From Candidatus Parvarchaeota archaeon (lineage in GTDB: Archaea; Nanobdellota; Nanobdellia; Pacearchaeales; GW2011-AR1): a stretch of DNA of 12,588 nucleotides. The notes under the pieces are model-generated. The model worked only from the letters and a program-made list of their open reading frames with translations. It was not told the origin of the DNA and searched no databases. Below are positions 5,941-11,782 of this stretch, in pieces. The translations under genes were made by a program, and so were the position numbers. The stretch is taken from NCBI GenBank assembly GCA_004195435.1, contig PSPM01000034.1, positions 1 through 12,588 on the forward strand, given 5' to 3'. The number at the start of each line of letters is the position of its first letter. Position 1 is the stretch's first letter.

Positions 5941-5949
5941 ATTATAAAT
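5941..5949. promoter_or_regulatory. Single shared TATA box for divergent genes 5919 and 5970
   Basis: ATTATAAAT reads as a TATA box on both strands. The core TTATAA (5942-5947) is centred at 5944.5, exactly halfway between the divergent start codons at 5919 and 5970. Only 50 bp separate the genes and no other TATA-like element sits at the right distance for either. Confidence 0.65.
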
Positions 5950-5969
5950 CTAATCTTTCAACTTTATTT

Positions 5970-6323
5970 ATGGAACTTCTAGCATTTTTAGGAGATGATA
6001 AAGAAACTTGGGGACAAGTTACTGGATTGATAAATAATGGGGATTGGGATAAAATAATATTAATTAAATCAGGCAGGGGAAAGGATTTTATGAGTCCAAA
6101 AAAATCTGATACAATAATAATTGATTCATCAAAGCAGTTAACAGAAATTAAAAATGAACTTATGGAAAAATTAAAAGGAAAATTTTCCCAATTAGAGACT
6201 TGTTTATCAATAGCTTCTGGAAATGGAAAAGAACACTTAGCAATATTATCTGCACTTTTAAATTTACCAATTGGAGTAAGATTAGTAGTTTTTACAAAAA
6301 AAGGAGTGGAATTTTTAACTTAA
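5970..6323 (+). CDS. Unknown Rossmann-like small protein
   Basis: A 117-aa soluble protein with alternating strands and helices: MELLAFLG strand; helix to about 25; KIILIKS strand; TIIIDSS strand; a helix to about 75; then a Gly-rich turn LSIASGNGKEHLAILSALL and a final IGVRLVVFTKKGVEFLT hairpin. The SGNGKEHLAILSALL loop-helix followed by a basic strand recalls CARF-like/Csa3-like nucleotide-sensing Rossmann folds (which carry a similar Gly/Thr-rich loop before a helix). The resemblance is only visual and no effector domain follows. It shares one TATA box with the divergent winged-helix gene. Its stop overlaps the stop of the convergent M50 protease within TTAA. No function is assigned. Confidence 0.7.
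   Translation: MELLAFLGDDKETWGQVTGLINNGDWDKIILIKSGRGKDFMSPKKSDTIIIDSSKQLTEIKNELMEKLKGKFSQLETCLSIASGNGKEHLAILSALLNLPIGVRLVVFTKKGVEFLT
6296..6302 (-). terminator. Possible T7 terminator of the protease operon, inside the opposing gene
   Basis: Seven A on the plus strand (T7 on the minus strand) lie 18-24 nt beyond the M50 protease stop, within the last codons of the convergent 5970 gene. Position and composition fit an archaeal terminator, but the run also encodes lysines of that gene, so it could be coincidence. Confidence 0.35.
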
Positions 6324-7726
6324 ATTATTACCGCAAAAGTCCAGACTATCATCAACCAAATCAAGATGAAGATTATTGACCAAGTAGCCAAAGAGAAAGC
6401 TTTCCTTCCTAATTTTTCACTACCAGTTAACCCCCAGATTGTCAAATAAAAGAATCTTCCACCATCAAATATACCAACTGGAAGCATATTAACTAAAGCA
6501 ACGCTTAAATTTATCAAAACTATCCACCAAAGAAGGTTATAGATAAACCATGCAAAATTTCCATTCCAAGAAGGAACATAATGAACAAAAGGATCTTTAA
6601 TTTTATAAAGTTGTTTTGTTAAATAGCCAGAAACACCCTTATTTGAAGGAGATTTAAAACCAATTCCTATGAAAGATTTACCATTCCTTTCAGAAAGTTC
6701 AATTTCATATTCATTTGTTTCCCCATTTTCACCAGTCTTTATATTTACAATATCACCTGGAAGAGTAGTATCTAAAAAATTACTCAATTCAGAATGGGAA
6801 ACTATTTTTTTCCCATCAATTTCTAATATTGGGCTTTTAAGATTAGCTCTAAAAGCCGGAGCATCATCAAAAACAATAATTCTTTCAATATTATTTTCAA
6901 GAGCATATTCTAGACTAACTGTTGGAACAATATAATTTATTCCTTCTACGCCAATTTCAGTCATATTATTCTCAAGATAATTATTTATTTCATTAAAGTT
7001 ATTAATTTGCATTCCTTCAACAACTGTTATAGCAGCAAGGGGGACTACAGACTCAGCATAAGAATTAAAATTAATTCCAGCAGGGGTAAAGCTAACAACA
7101 AAAAACAAAGCCATAATTCCTCCAAATAAAATTGTCATCAAAATATTTGCAAAAGTTCCAGCTGCAAGAATTGATAATTGTGTGAATTTTTTAGCCTTTT
7201 GCATTTCTTTTTCATCCGGTTCAACAAAAGCTGCTAAAAACGGACCTAAAAATCCAAAACCTGTTGAATGAACTTTAATTTTATTCAACCTAGCGAAAAT
7301 TCCATGAGCAAATTCGTGACTAATAGCAATTACAGCAATAATTATTATCCAATAAGTAAAATAGAAAGGGGGTAAGAAATCAAGCTTAAAAAGATCAGTA
7401 GCATAAGGAAATAAAGGTAAAATAGGAGGGATCTTTATTTGCTTAGCAATATCAGAAACCGAATAAATGTAAGTAAATTTAGCTAAAAGCCAGATCATAG
7501 ATCCCATGAGAATATATCCGCAGCCAACTATCAAAAATTGCATTGGCCGAAGTATTTTTTCAAATTTTTCTGAAGTCCAATCAATAATCTTTAAACCAAT
7601 TCTAGTTCTATAAAGGTACATTAACCCTTGCCTTTTCAAATTATGTTTTCGTTTATATAAAAAAACAATAGTTGCTAAAGTAAAAAGTAAAAAAAAGATC
7701 AAATCATAGAACATAAAACTTACCAT
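6320..7726 (-). CDS. Site-2-type intramembrane zinc metalloprotease (M50) with PDZ region
   Basis: A 468-aa membrane protein. Hydrophobic segments lie at about 6-25, 63-88, 121-147, 183-213, 394-412 and 450-468. The third carries HEFAH (H137, E138, H141), the HExxH zinc site. Near the C-terminus NMLPVGIFDGG (N413, P416, D421) is the N-x-x-P...D-G-G motif supplying the third zinc ligand. Between them, about 222-360 is soluble and looks like one or two PDZ domains (SPILEIDGKKIVSHSELSNF). The family cleaves membrane-spanning regulators or remnant signal peptides; the target here is unknown. It is last in an aIF5A-L40e-like-M50 operon, six bases after the L40e-like stop. ATG at 7714 (residue 5) is a possible alternative start. 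Confidence 0.92.
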   Translation of the reverse strand: MVSFMFYDLIFFLLFTLATIVFLYKRKHNLKRQGLMYLYRTRIGLKIIDWTSEKFEKILRPMQFLIVGCGYILMGSMIWLLAKFTYIYSVSDIAKQIKIPPILPLFPYATDLFKLDFLPPFYFTYWIIIIAVIAISHEFAHGIFARLNKIKVHSTGFGFLGPFLAAFVEPDEKEMQKAKKFTQLSILAAGTFANILMTILFGGIMALFFVVSFTPAGINFNSYAESVVPLAAITVVEGMQINNFNEINNYLENNMTEIGVEGINYIVPTVSLEYALENNIERIIVFDDAPAFRANLKSPILEIDGKKIVSHSELSNFLDTTLPGDIVNIKTGENGETNEYEIELSERNGKSFIGIGFKSPSNKGVSGYLTKQLYKIKDPFVHYVPSWNGNFAWFIYNLLWWIVLINLSVALVNMLPVGIFDGGRFFYLTIWGLTGSEKLGRKAFSLATWSIIFILIWLMIVWTFAVII

Positions 7727-7732
7727 CTTTTA

Positions 7733-7858
7733 TTATTTTTCTCTAATTTTTCCTGCAATGACTTTTACAGGTTTAGCTTTAATTTTTCTTTTTGTTTTAA
7801 GATCAACAAAAACATTTTTGAATAATCTATTTCTAGCAGCAGGAATTGTAGTAGCCAT
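7733..7858 (-). CDS. Short L40e-like protein lacking zinc cysteines
   Basis: A 41-aa basic protein reading MATTIPAARNRLFKNVFVDL, then KTKRKIKAKPVKVIAGKIREK and a stop. It lies exactly between aIF5A (TAAATG junction, no gap) and the M50 protease (6-base gap), so it is almost certainly translated. The N-terminal P-A-x-x-R-L-F-x-x-V-F-V run and the K-I-x-A-x-P-x-K-V-x-A-G-K-I run resemble archaeal ribosomal protein L40e. In L40e two CxxC pairs bind zinc. Here the first pair is replaced (D-L-K-T), and the protein stops before the second. The L40e identification is recollection of family pattern and is moderate; the gene itself is well supported by its position. It may be a degraded, zinc-free L40e or a lineage-specific small basic protein. 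Confidence 0.6.
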   Translation of the reverse strand: MATTIPAARNRLFKNVFVDLKTKRKIKAKPVKVIAGKIREK

Positions 7859-8248
7859 TTATAATATTCTCCTAATTGATTTTTGCCCTTCAATATCCCA
7901 ATATTCAACTTGTTTTTCTACTTCTATTTTGTCAGCAAGATCTTTAGGGAAACTAAGGTCCATTGTTTCAAAACTTTCTAAATCCATCACATTTGCAGTA
8001 TTATCTGAAACACTAAGAACTTGAGCCTTTCTTTTATCAATATTAGGGACTTCAATTTTAGTACTTCCTGGAACAACTCCAACTCTTTTCTTTCCATCAA
8101 AAATTCCTATAACTTCCATCCTACATTTAGCATGTCCATGTTTTCCAGTTTTACTTACATCATTTGACCTAACAGTACAAGGAACTCCTTCCCAAAGAAT
8201 AGTGGTTCCAATTTTAGCAGATGTAGCTCCAATTAATTTTAAGACCAT
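7859..8248 (-). CDS. eif5a: Translation factor aIF5A (hypusinated)
   Basis: A 129-aa factor that promotes peptide-bond formation at difficult sequences and termination. The N-terminal SH3-like barrel contains the modification loop SKTGKHGHAK, with the hypusine/deoxyhypusine lysine at K36. The C-terminal OB fold runs from about 70 (VPNIDKRKAQVLSV...). Length is normal for archaea. The frame is open upstream to ATG 8296, but ATG 8248 is the better start: the family begins MVxKxxxA, and a TATA box lies 22-29 nt upstream of 8248. The extension would cover that promoter. It shares this box with the divergent FKBP gene. It is first in an operon with the L40e-like and M50 genes. No deoxyhypusine synthase gene is in the window. 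Confidence 0.96.
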   Translation of the reverse strand: MVLKLIGATSAKIGTTILWEGVPCTVRSNDVSKTGKHGHAKCRMEVIGIFDGKKRVGVVPGSTKIEVPNIDKRKAQVLSVSDNTANVMDLESFETMDLSFPKDLADKIEVEKQVEYWDIEGQKSIRRIL

Positions 8249-8269
8249 TGAAATTATCCACAAGAAACG

Positions 8270-8277
8270 TTTATAAA
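8270..8277. promoter_or_regulatory. Single palindromic TATA box for divergent aIF5A and FKBP
   Basis: TTTATAAA is perfectly palindromic and centred at 8273.5. The divergent start codons are at 8248 and 8300, whose midpoint is 8274. Both genes therefore have the box about 26 nt from their ATG, the leaderless distance. No second TATA-like element is at a suitable distance for either gene. Confidence 0.7.
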
Positions 8278-8299
8278 ACTTACTAACAAGTTTCATCGA

Positions 8300-8977
8300 A
8301 TGGAAAAAACAAAAGAAAAAGATTTTGTAGAAATAGAATTTACTGGAACAGCCAACGGAAACATGTTCGATTCAAATATACCAGAAGATTTGAAAAAAAT
8401 ATCCAAGGAATCCAAACCTAAGAAAACAATAGTAATAATTGGAGAAGAAAGCGTTGTAAAAGGCCTGGATAAAAAATTAGAAGATAGGGAAATTGGAAAA
8501 GAGTATGAAGTTGAAATACCATATAAAGAAGGATTTGGAGAAAGAAAAAGAGAGCTTGTAAAAACAATTCCATTACATATATTTACCAAGCAAAAATTAA
8601 ATCCTCAACCAGGATCTGCTTTTTTCATGGATAATGCGTTTGCAAGAGTAATTACAGTTTCAGGCGCGAGAGTTATAACTGATTTTAACAATCCCTTAGC
8701 AGGAAAAGATTTACACTATAAGTTCAAAATAATCAAGAAACTAACAAATGAAAAAGAAAAAGTAGAAGCCTTTTTTGAAAATTTTCTGAAGTTTGTTCCA
8801 AAATTAAAAATTTCAGAAAAAATAATTGTTAAAGGTCAAAAAAACTTAGAACAGATAATTATAGCTTTAAAAGATAAATTTAAAGAATTATTAAAAAAAG
8901 AGTTAATTTTTGAAGAAGAAAAAGAAACAAAAAAAGAAGAAAAAGTAACAGAAAAGGAAACCATTTTAAATAACTAA
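8300..8977 (+). CDS. FKBP-type peptidyl-prolyl cis-trans isomerase, SlyD-like
   Basis: A 225-aa cytosolic foldase. The N-terminal FKBP domain starts DFVEIEFTGTANGNMFDSNI and continues with TIVIIGEESVVKGLDKKLED, where FKBPs have the G-x-x-x-V-x-G-L-D/E core, and EVEIPYKEGFGERK. The chaperone insert-in-flap follows (about 90-125). The domain closes with the SlyD-type signature DFNNPLAGKDLHYKFKI. The remaining ~80 residues are a lineage-type C-terminal extension ending in a Lys/Glu-rich tail. There is no signal peptide. Members catalyse proline isomerisation and hold nascent chains. It is transcribed divergently from aIF5A from one palindromic TATA box, which could co-regulate translation and folding (inference). 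The CaCA gene begins 14 nt downstream. Confidence 0.93.
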   Translation: MEKTKEKDFVEIEFTGTANGNMFDSNIPEDLKKISKESKPKKTIVIIGEESVVKGLDKKLEDREIGKEYEVEIPYKEGFGERKRELVKTIPLHIFTKQKLNPQPGSAFFMDNAFARVITVSGARVITDFNNPLAGKDLHYKFKIIKKLTNEKEKVEAFFENFLKFVPKLKISEKIIVKGQKNLEQIIIALKDKFKELLKKELIFEEEKETKKEEKVTEKETILNN

Positions 8978-8991
8978 ATTCTATTAATAAT

Positions 8992-9939
8992 ATGTTAGAT
9001 CTTTTAATTTGGGGTGGTATTTTTGTCGTTAGTATATTTTTCTTAGTAAAATCTTCAGATTATTTCACAATGGCCGCTGAGAAAATAGGATTTTTTCTAG
9101 GGCTCCCAGCATTTATAATTGGAGTAACAATTGTTGCCTTTGGAACTTCCCTACCAGAATTAATTTCATCTTTGTTTGCCGTACAAAAAGGATATTCAGA
9201 AATTGTTGCAGCAAATGTTATCGGTTCAAATATAACCAATATTTTTCTAATTCTTGGAATTGCAGCAATAGTTGGGAAAAAAATCAAGTTAGATTTTGAA
9301 TTAATCAGAGTAGATTTACCTTTGCTTATAGGGTCAGCATTTTTGCTATATATAACAATCATTGATGGAATTTTTACATTCCCAGAAGCAATATTATTTT
9401 TAGGATTAATCTCAATTTATTTGCTATATACTGCATCCACACTAAAAAAAGAGAAGGTAAAAAAATCTCATAAAATCAAGAAAAAAAAGAAACCAGAAAT
9501 CAAACCATTTATTGTTCTTTTAATTAGTTCAGTTTTTATTTATTTTAGTCCAAATTATACAATAGAATCCTTACTAAAGATCTCAGAGATCTTAAAAATA
9601 GGAACTGAAATAATTGCCGTTGGAGCAGTTGCGCTTGGTACATCATTGCCAGAATTAGCAGTAAGTATTAATGCAGCAAAGAAAGGAAGATCAGAGATAG
9701 CTGTGGGAAATATTCTAGGTTCAAATATTTTCAATACATTTGCAGTAATGGGAATTCCAGCTTTATTTGGGAATTTAATTATTACAGAAAGTATCATTAG
9801 TTTCGCGCTTCCTGTAATGATCATGGCAACCCTTCTTTACTTTTTCATAACACAAGATAAGGAAATTAATTTATGGGAAGGATGGCTACTTTTAGCATTT
9901 TATGTATTATTCATAGGAAAATTACTAAATCTTATGTAA
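8992..9939 (+). CDS. Calcium/sodium antiporter, CaCA family (YrbG-like)
   Basis: A 315-aa membrane protein with about ten helices in two inverted halves. Each half has the alpha-repeat that forms the ion site: GTSLPELISSLFA (51-63) with ANVIGSNITNIF (74-85), and GTSLPELAVSINA (216-228) with GNILGSNIFNTF (239-250). The acidic residue of each GTSLPE binds cation. A Lys-rich loop (about 152-168) separates the halves. This is the K+-independent bacterial/archaeal exchanger type expected to exchange Ca2+ for Na+ or H+. A TTTTAAAT element 21-28 nt before the ATG, inside the end of the FKBP gene, may be its own promoter; read-through from FKBP is also likely. Confidence 0.93.
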   Translation: MLDLLIWGGIFVVSIFFLVKSSDYFTMAAEKIGFFLGLPAFIIGVTIVAFGTSLPELISSLFAVQKGYSEIVAANVIGSNITNIFLILGIAAIVGKKIKLDFELIRVDLPLLIGSAFLLYITIIDGIFTFPEAILFLGLISIYLLYTASTLKKEKVKKSHKIKKKKKPEIKPFIVLLISSVFIYFSPNYTIESLLKISEILKIGTEIIAVGAVALGTSLPELAVSINAAKKGRSEIAVGNILGSNIFNTFAVMGIPALFGNLIITESIISFALPVMIMATLLYFFITQDKEINLWEGWLLLAFYVLFIGKLLNLM

Positions 9940-9969
9940 TTCAGGACAATCACAATTATCACAATAATT

Positions 9970-9978
9970 CTTATAAAC
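9970..9978 (+). promoter_or_regulatory. TATA box of ftsZ
   Basis: CTTATAAAC lies 21-29 nt upstream of ATG 9999 in the gap after the antiporter gene. It supports 9999 as the ftsZ start and shows the promoter is intact despite the lesion in the gene. Confidence 0.65.
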
Positions 9979-9998
9979 GTCTCAGAACTATTCAAAAT

Positions 9999-11051
9999 AT
10001 GGAAGATATCTCTATAGAAAAAGGGGGGACAAATTCTAATCAATCTATTGATAGAGAATTAGAATCTCTTCTGCAAAAACAATCAGCAAGAATAAAAGTA
10101 ATAGGTTGTGGAGGAGGTGGAGGAAACTCAGTTTCAAGAATGAAAGAAATAGGAATAAAAGGATGCGAAGTGATAGCAATAAATACAGATGCACAAGATC
10201 TTCTTTATTCCAATGTAGATTATAAAATATTGATAGGGAGGGAACTGACACAAGGTTTGGGAGCAGGAAGTAATCCAAAAATCGGAGAAGAAGCAGCAAG
10301 AGAATCCGAACAAGAGATTAAAAAAAGATTAGCAAATTCAGATTGAGCGGCCCCAGTAGTTGCAGAAATTGCAAAAAAACATGGAGCATTGACAATAGGA
10401 ATTGTAACACTTCCGTTTACAGTAGAAGGTCAAAAAAGAATTGAAAATGCTCAATATGGGTTAGAAAAATTAGAATCCTTGACAGACACTTTAATAGTAA
10501 TTCCAAATGATAAATTATTGGAACTTGCACCAGAATTACCACTACATACTGCATTTAAATTAGCAGATGAAATATTAACAAATTCAGTCAAAGGAATAGC
10601 AGAATTGATAACAACCTCTGGATTAGTTAATTTAGATTTCGCAGATATAAAAACTGTAATGTCAAATGGAGGAGTTTCATTAATTGGAATTGGAGAATCA
10701 GATTCTTCAGAAAATAGAGCTCAAGAAGCCGTAAATAGAGCAATAAGCAATCCTCTTTTAGATGTAAATATAGAAAAAGCAGGAGGAGCACTTGTAAATT
10801 TAATAGGTGGGCCAGATATGTCTTTGGATGAATATAAAGTAGTAATGGAAGAAATAGGAAAAAAAATATCAACAGATGCTAAAATTATTGCGGGGGCGCA
10901 AATATCTGAGGATATGGAAAATTCAATAAAAGTTCTTTTAATTGTTACAGGTGTAAAAAGTTCACAAATCTTAGGATCAGAAATATCTTTGCCAAAATCA
11001 AAAGGTGATCAGCTAGGAGACGAATTAGGAATTGATTTTGTAAAAGAGTAA
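9999..11051 (+). pseudogene. ftsZ: Cell-division GTPase FtsZ, interrupted: T4 signature loop missing, in-frame TGA
   Basis: Residues from ATG 9999 read as archaeal FtsZ: IKVIGCGGGGGNSVSRM (T1 loop), EVIAINTDAQDLL (T2), GLGAGSNPKIGEEAARES (T3), ending EIKKRLANSD. TGA follows at 10344-10346. The frame then resumes directly as AAPVVAEIAKKHGALTIG, VTLPFTVEGQKR (T5), VIPNDKL (T6) and NLDFADIK (T7 catalytic loop), to the natural end. Relatives have about 15 residues of the type MVFITCGLGGGTGTG between these parts. That GTP-binding tubulin signature is absent and TGA sits at the junction. The two parts are in the same frame and no other damage is seen. The C-terminal part has no credible start codon. 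The locus order ftsZ-secE-spt5-rpl11 is the usual archaeal one. As written it cannot make a GTP-binding FtsZ; an assembly error is the main alternative to a real mutation. Confidence 0.88.
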
Positions 11052-11060
11052 TTTTAAAAA
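11051..11060 (+). promoter_or_regulatory. Possible TATA box of secE
   Basis: ATTTTAAAAA directly after the ftsZ stop is 22-31 nt upstream of the secE ATG. It is a weaker match than the TTTATAAA boxes elsewhere in the window. Confidence 0.4.
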
Positions 11061-11063
11061 CTC

Positions 11064-11075
11064 TTTTCTTTTTTT
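11064..11075 (+). terminator. T-rich terminator after ftsZ
   Basis: TTTTCTTTTTTT, including seven uninterrupted T (11069-11075), follows the ftsZ stop by 13 nt. It is positioned to end ftsZ transcripts just before secE. Confidence 0.5.
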
Positions 11076-11081
11076 AAATTA

Positions 11082-11258
11082 ATGAAATTAATAAGAAAAT
11101 TAAGATCATTTTCAGTACAATCTTCCAGAGTTTGGAAAATTTTAAGAAAACCATCAGGGCGGGAATTTAAATTAATCTCTAAAATATCAGCATTAGGGAT
11201 ATTGGTTATAGGTTTAATGGGTTTTCTAATATCTGCTGTTATGAAATTTTTTAATTAG
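11082..11258 (+). CDS. secE: Preprotein translocase subunit SecE (Sec61 gamma)
   Basis: A 58-aa single-pass membrane protein that clamps SecY in the Sec translocon. The translation starts MKLIRKLRSFSVQSSRVWKI, continues LRKPSGREFKLISKISALGI and ends with the membrane helix LVIGLMGFLISAVMKFF. The R-x-W-x-x-x-x-K-P-x-x-x-E-F amphipathic helix followed by a G-x-x-G-F-x-I helix is the archaeal SecE pattern, and the length is normal. It lies between ftsZ and spt5, its standard archaeal position. It is easily missed because of its size. Confidence 0.93.
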   Translation: MKLIRKLRSFSVQSSRVWKILRKPSGREFKLISKISALGILVIGLMGFLISAVMKFFN

Positions 11259-11264
11259 AAAAAC

Positions 11265-11273
11265 TTTATAAAC
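11265..11273 (+). promoter_or_regulatory. TATA box of the spt5-rpl11 transcript
   Basis: TTTATAAAC is a strong box but lies 51-59 nt before the spt5 ATG. It predicts transcription starting near 11294-11298 and therefore a leader of about 25-30 nt, unlike the leaderless genes elsewhere here. The leader coincides with a predicted hairpin. Confidence 0.55.
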
Positions 11274-11293
11274 GGTTTAATTCCTCTTATATT

Positions 11294-11317
11294 GCTGCTT
11301 CTAGTTAACTAAGTAGC
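11294..11317 (+). promoter_or_regulatory. Candidate 5' leader hairpin before spt5
   Basis: GCTGCTT (11294-11300) pairs with AAGTAGC (11311-11317), seven base pairs with one G-U. The 10-nt loop contains the palindrome AGTTAACT. The stem ends six bases before ATG 11324. It begins about where transcription should start from the TATA box at 11265-11273, so it would cap the 5' end of the spt5-rpl11 mRNA. Confidence 0.45.
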
Positions 11318-11323
11318 TGAAAG

Positions 11324-11782
11324 ATGATTTTTATTATAAAAGTAACAACAAATAAGGAATCCAGAGCATTGGAAATGATATCTGAAAGAGCAATAAAAAA
11401 TAAAATTAAGTTACTTTCAATTGCTAGCCCTTATGGACTTAGAGGTTATTTAATTATAGAAGCAAAAAACAGAGATGATGTAGAAGAAGCAGCATTTAAT
11501 TTACCATATGTTAAGGGGATCATCGGAAAAACTGTATCTTTTGAAGAAATAAAATCAATGCTCAAACCAGAGATGGAAGATTTCAACATAAAAGTTGGCG
11601 ATATAGTAGAAATGATTTCAGATCACTTCAAAAATGAGAAAGGAAAAGTTACAAGAATAGATAAGAAAAAAGAAGAAGTTGTTGTATCTTTATTAGGGGC
11701 CGCAGTTCCAATACCAATAACTGTAAAAATAGACAATGTAAGAGTCATAAGGAGAGAATCAGAGAAAGAAGATGATAGTTAA
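11324..11782 (+). CDS. spt5: Transcription elongation factor Spt5 (NusG)
   Basis: A 152-aa archaeal Spt5 that binds the RNA polymerase clamp and increases processivity, normally with Spt4. The NGN domain (about 1-80) begins MIFIIKVTTNKESRALEMIS and includes LSIASPYGLRGYLIIEA and PYVKGIIGK. The KOW domain starts near residue 90 with VGDIVEMISDHFKNEKGKVT and continues to about 145. It overlaps the start of rpl11 by 11 nt, so transcription and translation of the two are probably coupled. Length is typical. No spt4 gene is in the window. Confidence 0.95.
   Translation: MIFIIKVTTNKESRALEMISERAIKNKIKLLSIASPYGLRGYLIIEAKNRDDVEEAAFNLPYVKGIIGKTVSFEEIKSMLKPEMEDFNIKVGDIVEMISDHFKNEKGKVTRIDKKKEEVVVSLLGAAVPIPITVKIDNVRVIRRESEKEDDS

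Noticed and set aside
5970..6323. Annotation as a CRISPR-associated CARF protein
   Set aside because: The Gly-rich loop resemblance is weak, and no cas gene or array is present in the window, so it was kept as an unknown Rossmann-like protein.
8249..8296. N-terminal extension of aIF5A to ATG 8296
   Set aside because: It would cover the TATA box and nearly meet the FKBP start. The family begins at the MVxK position, corresponding to ATG 8248.
9577..9593. Inverted repeat AAGATCTC-A-GAGATCTT inside the CaCA gene
   Set aside because: It encodes an ordinary Leu-Lys-Ile-Ser-Glu-Ile-Leu-Lys helix mid-gene, with no T-run or promoter nearby. It is probably coincidental.
9873..9998. Earlier in-frame start for ftsZ inside the antiporter gene
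   Set aside because: It overlaps the CaCA 3' end by 67 nt and precedes the TATA box at 9970-9978. ATG 9999 has ideal spacing and begins a plausible FtsZ N-terminus.
10344..10346. TGA in ftsZ as a recoded codon (selenocysteine, tryptophan or read-through)
   Set aside because: Read-through would still lack the ~15-residue T4 loop, no conserved Trp or Cys belongs at that point, and other genes in the window end normally at TGA (for example L1).
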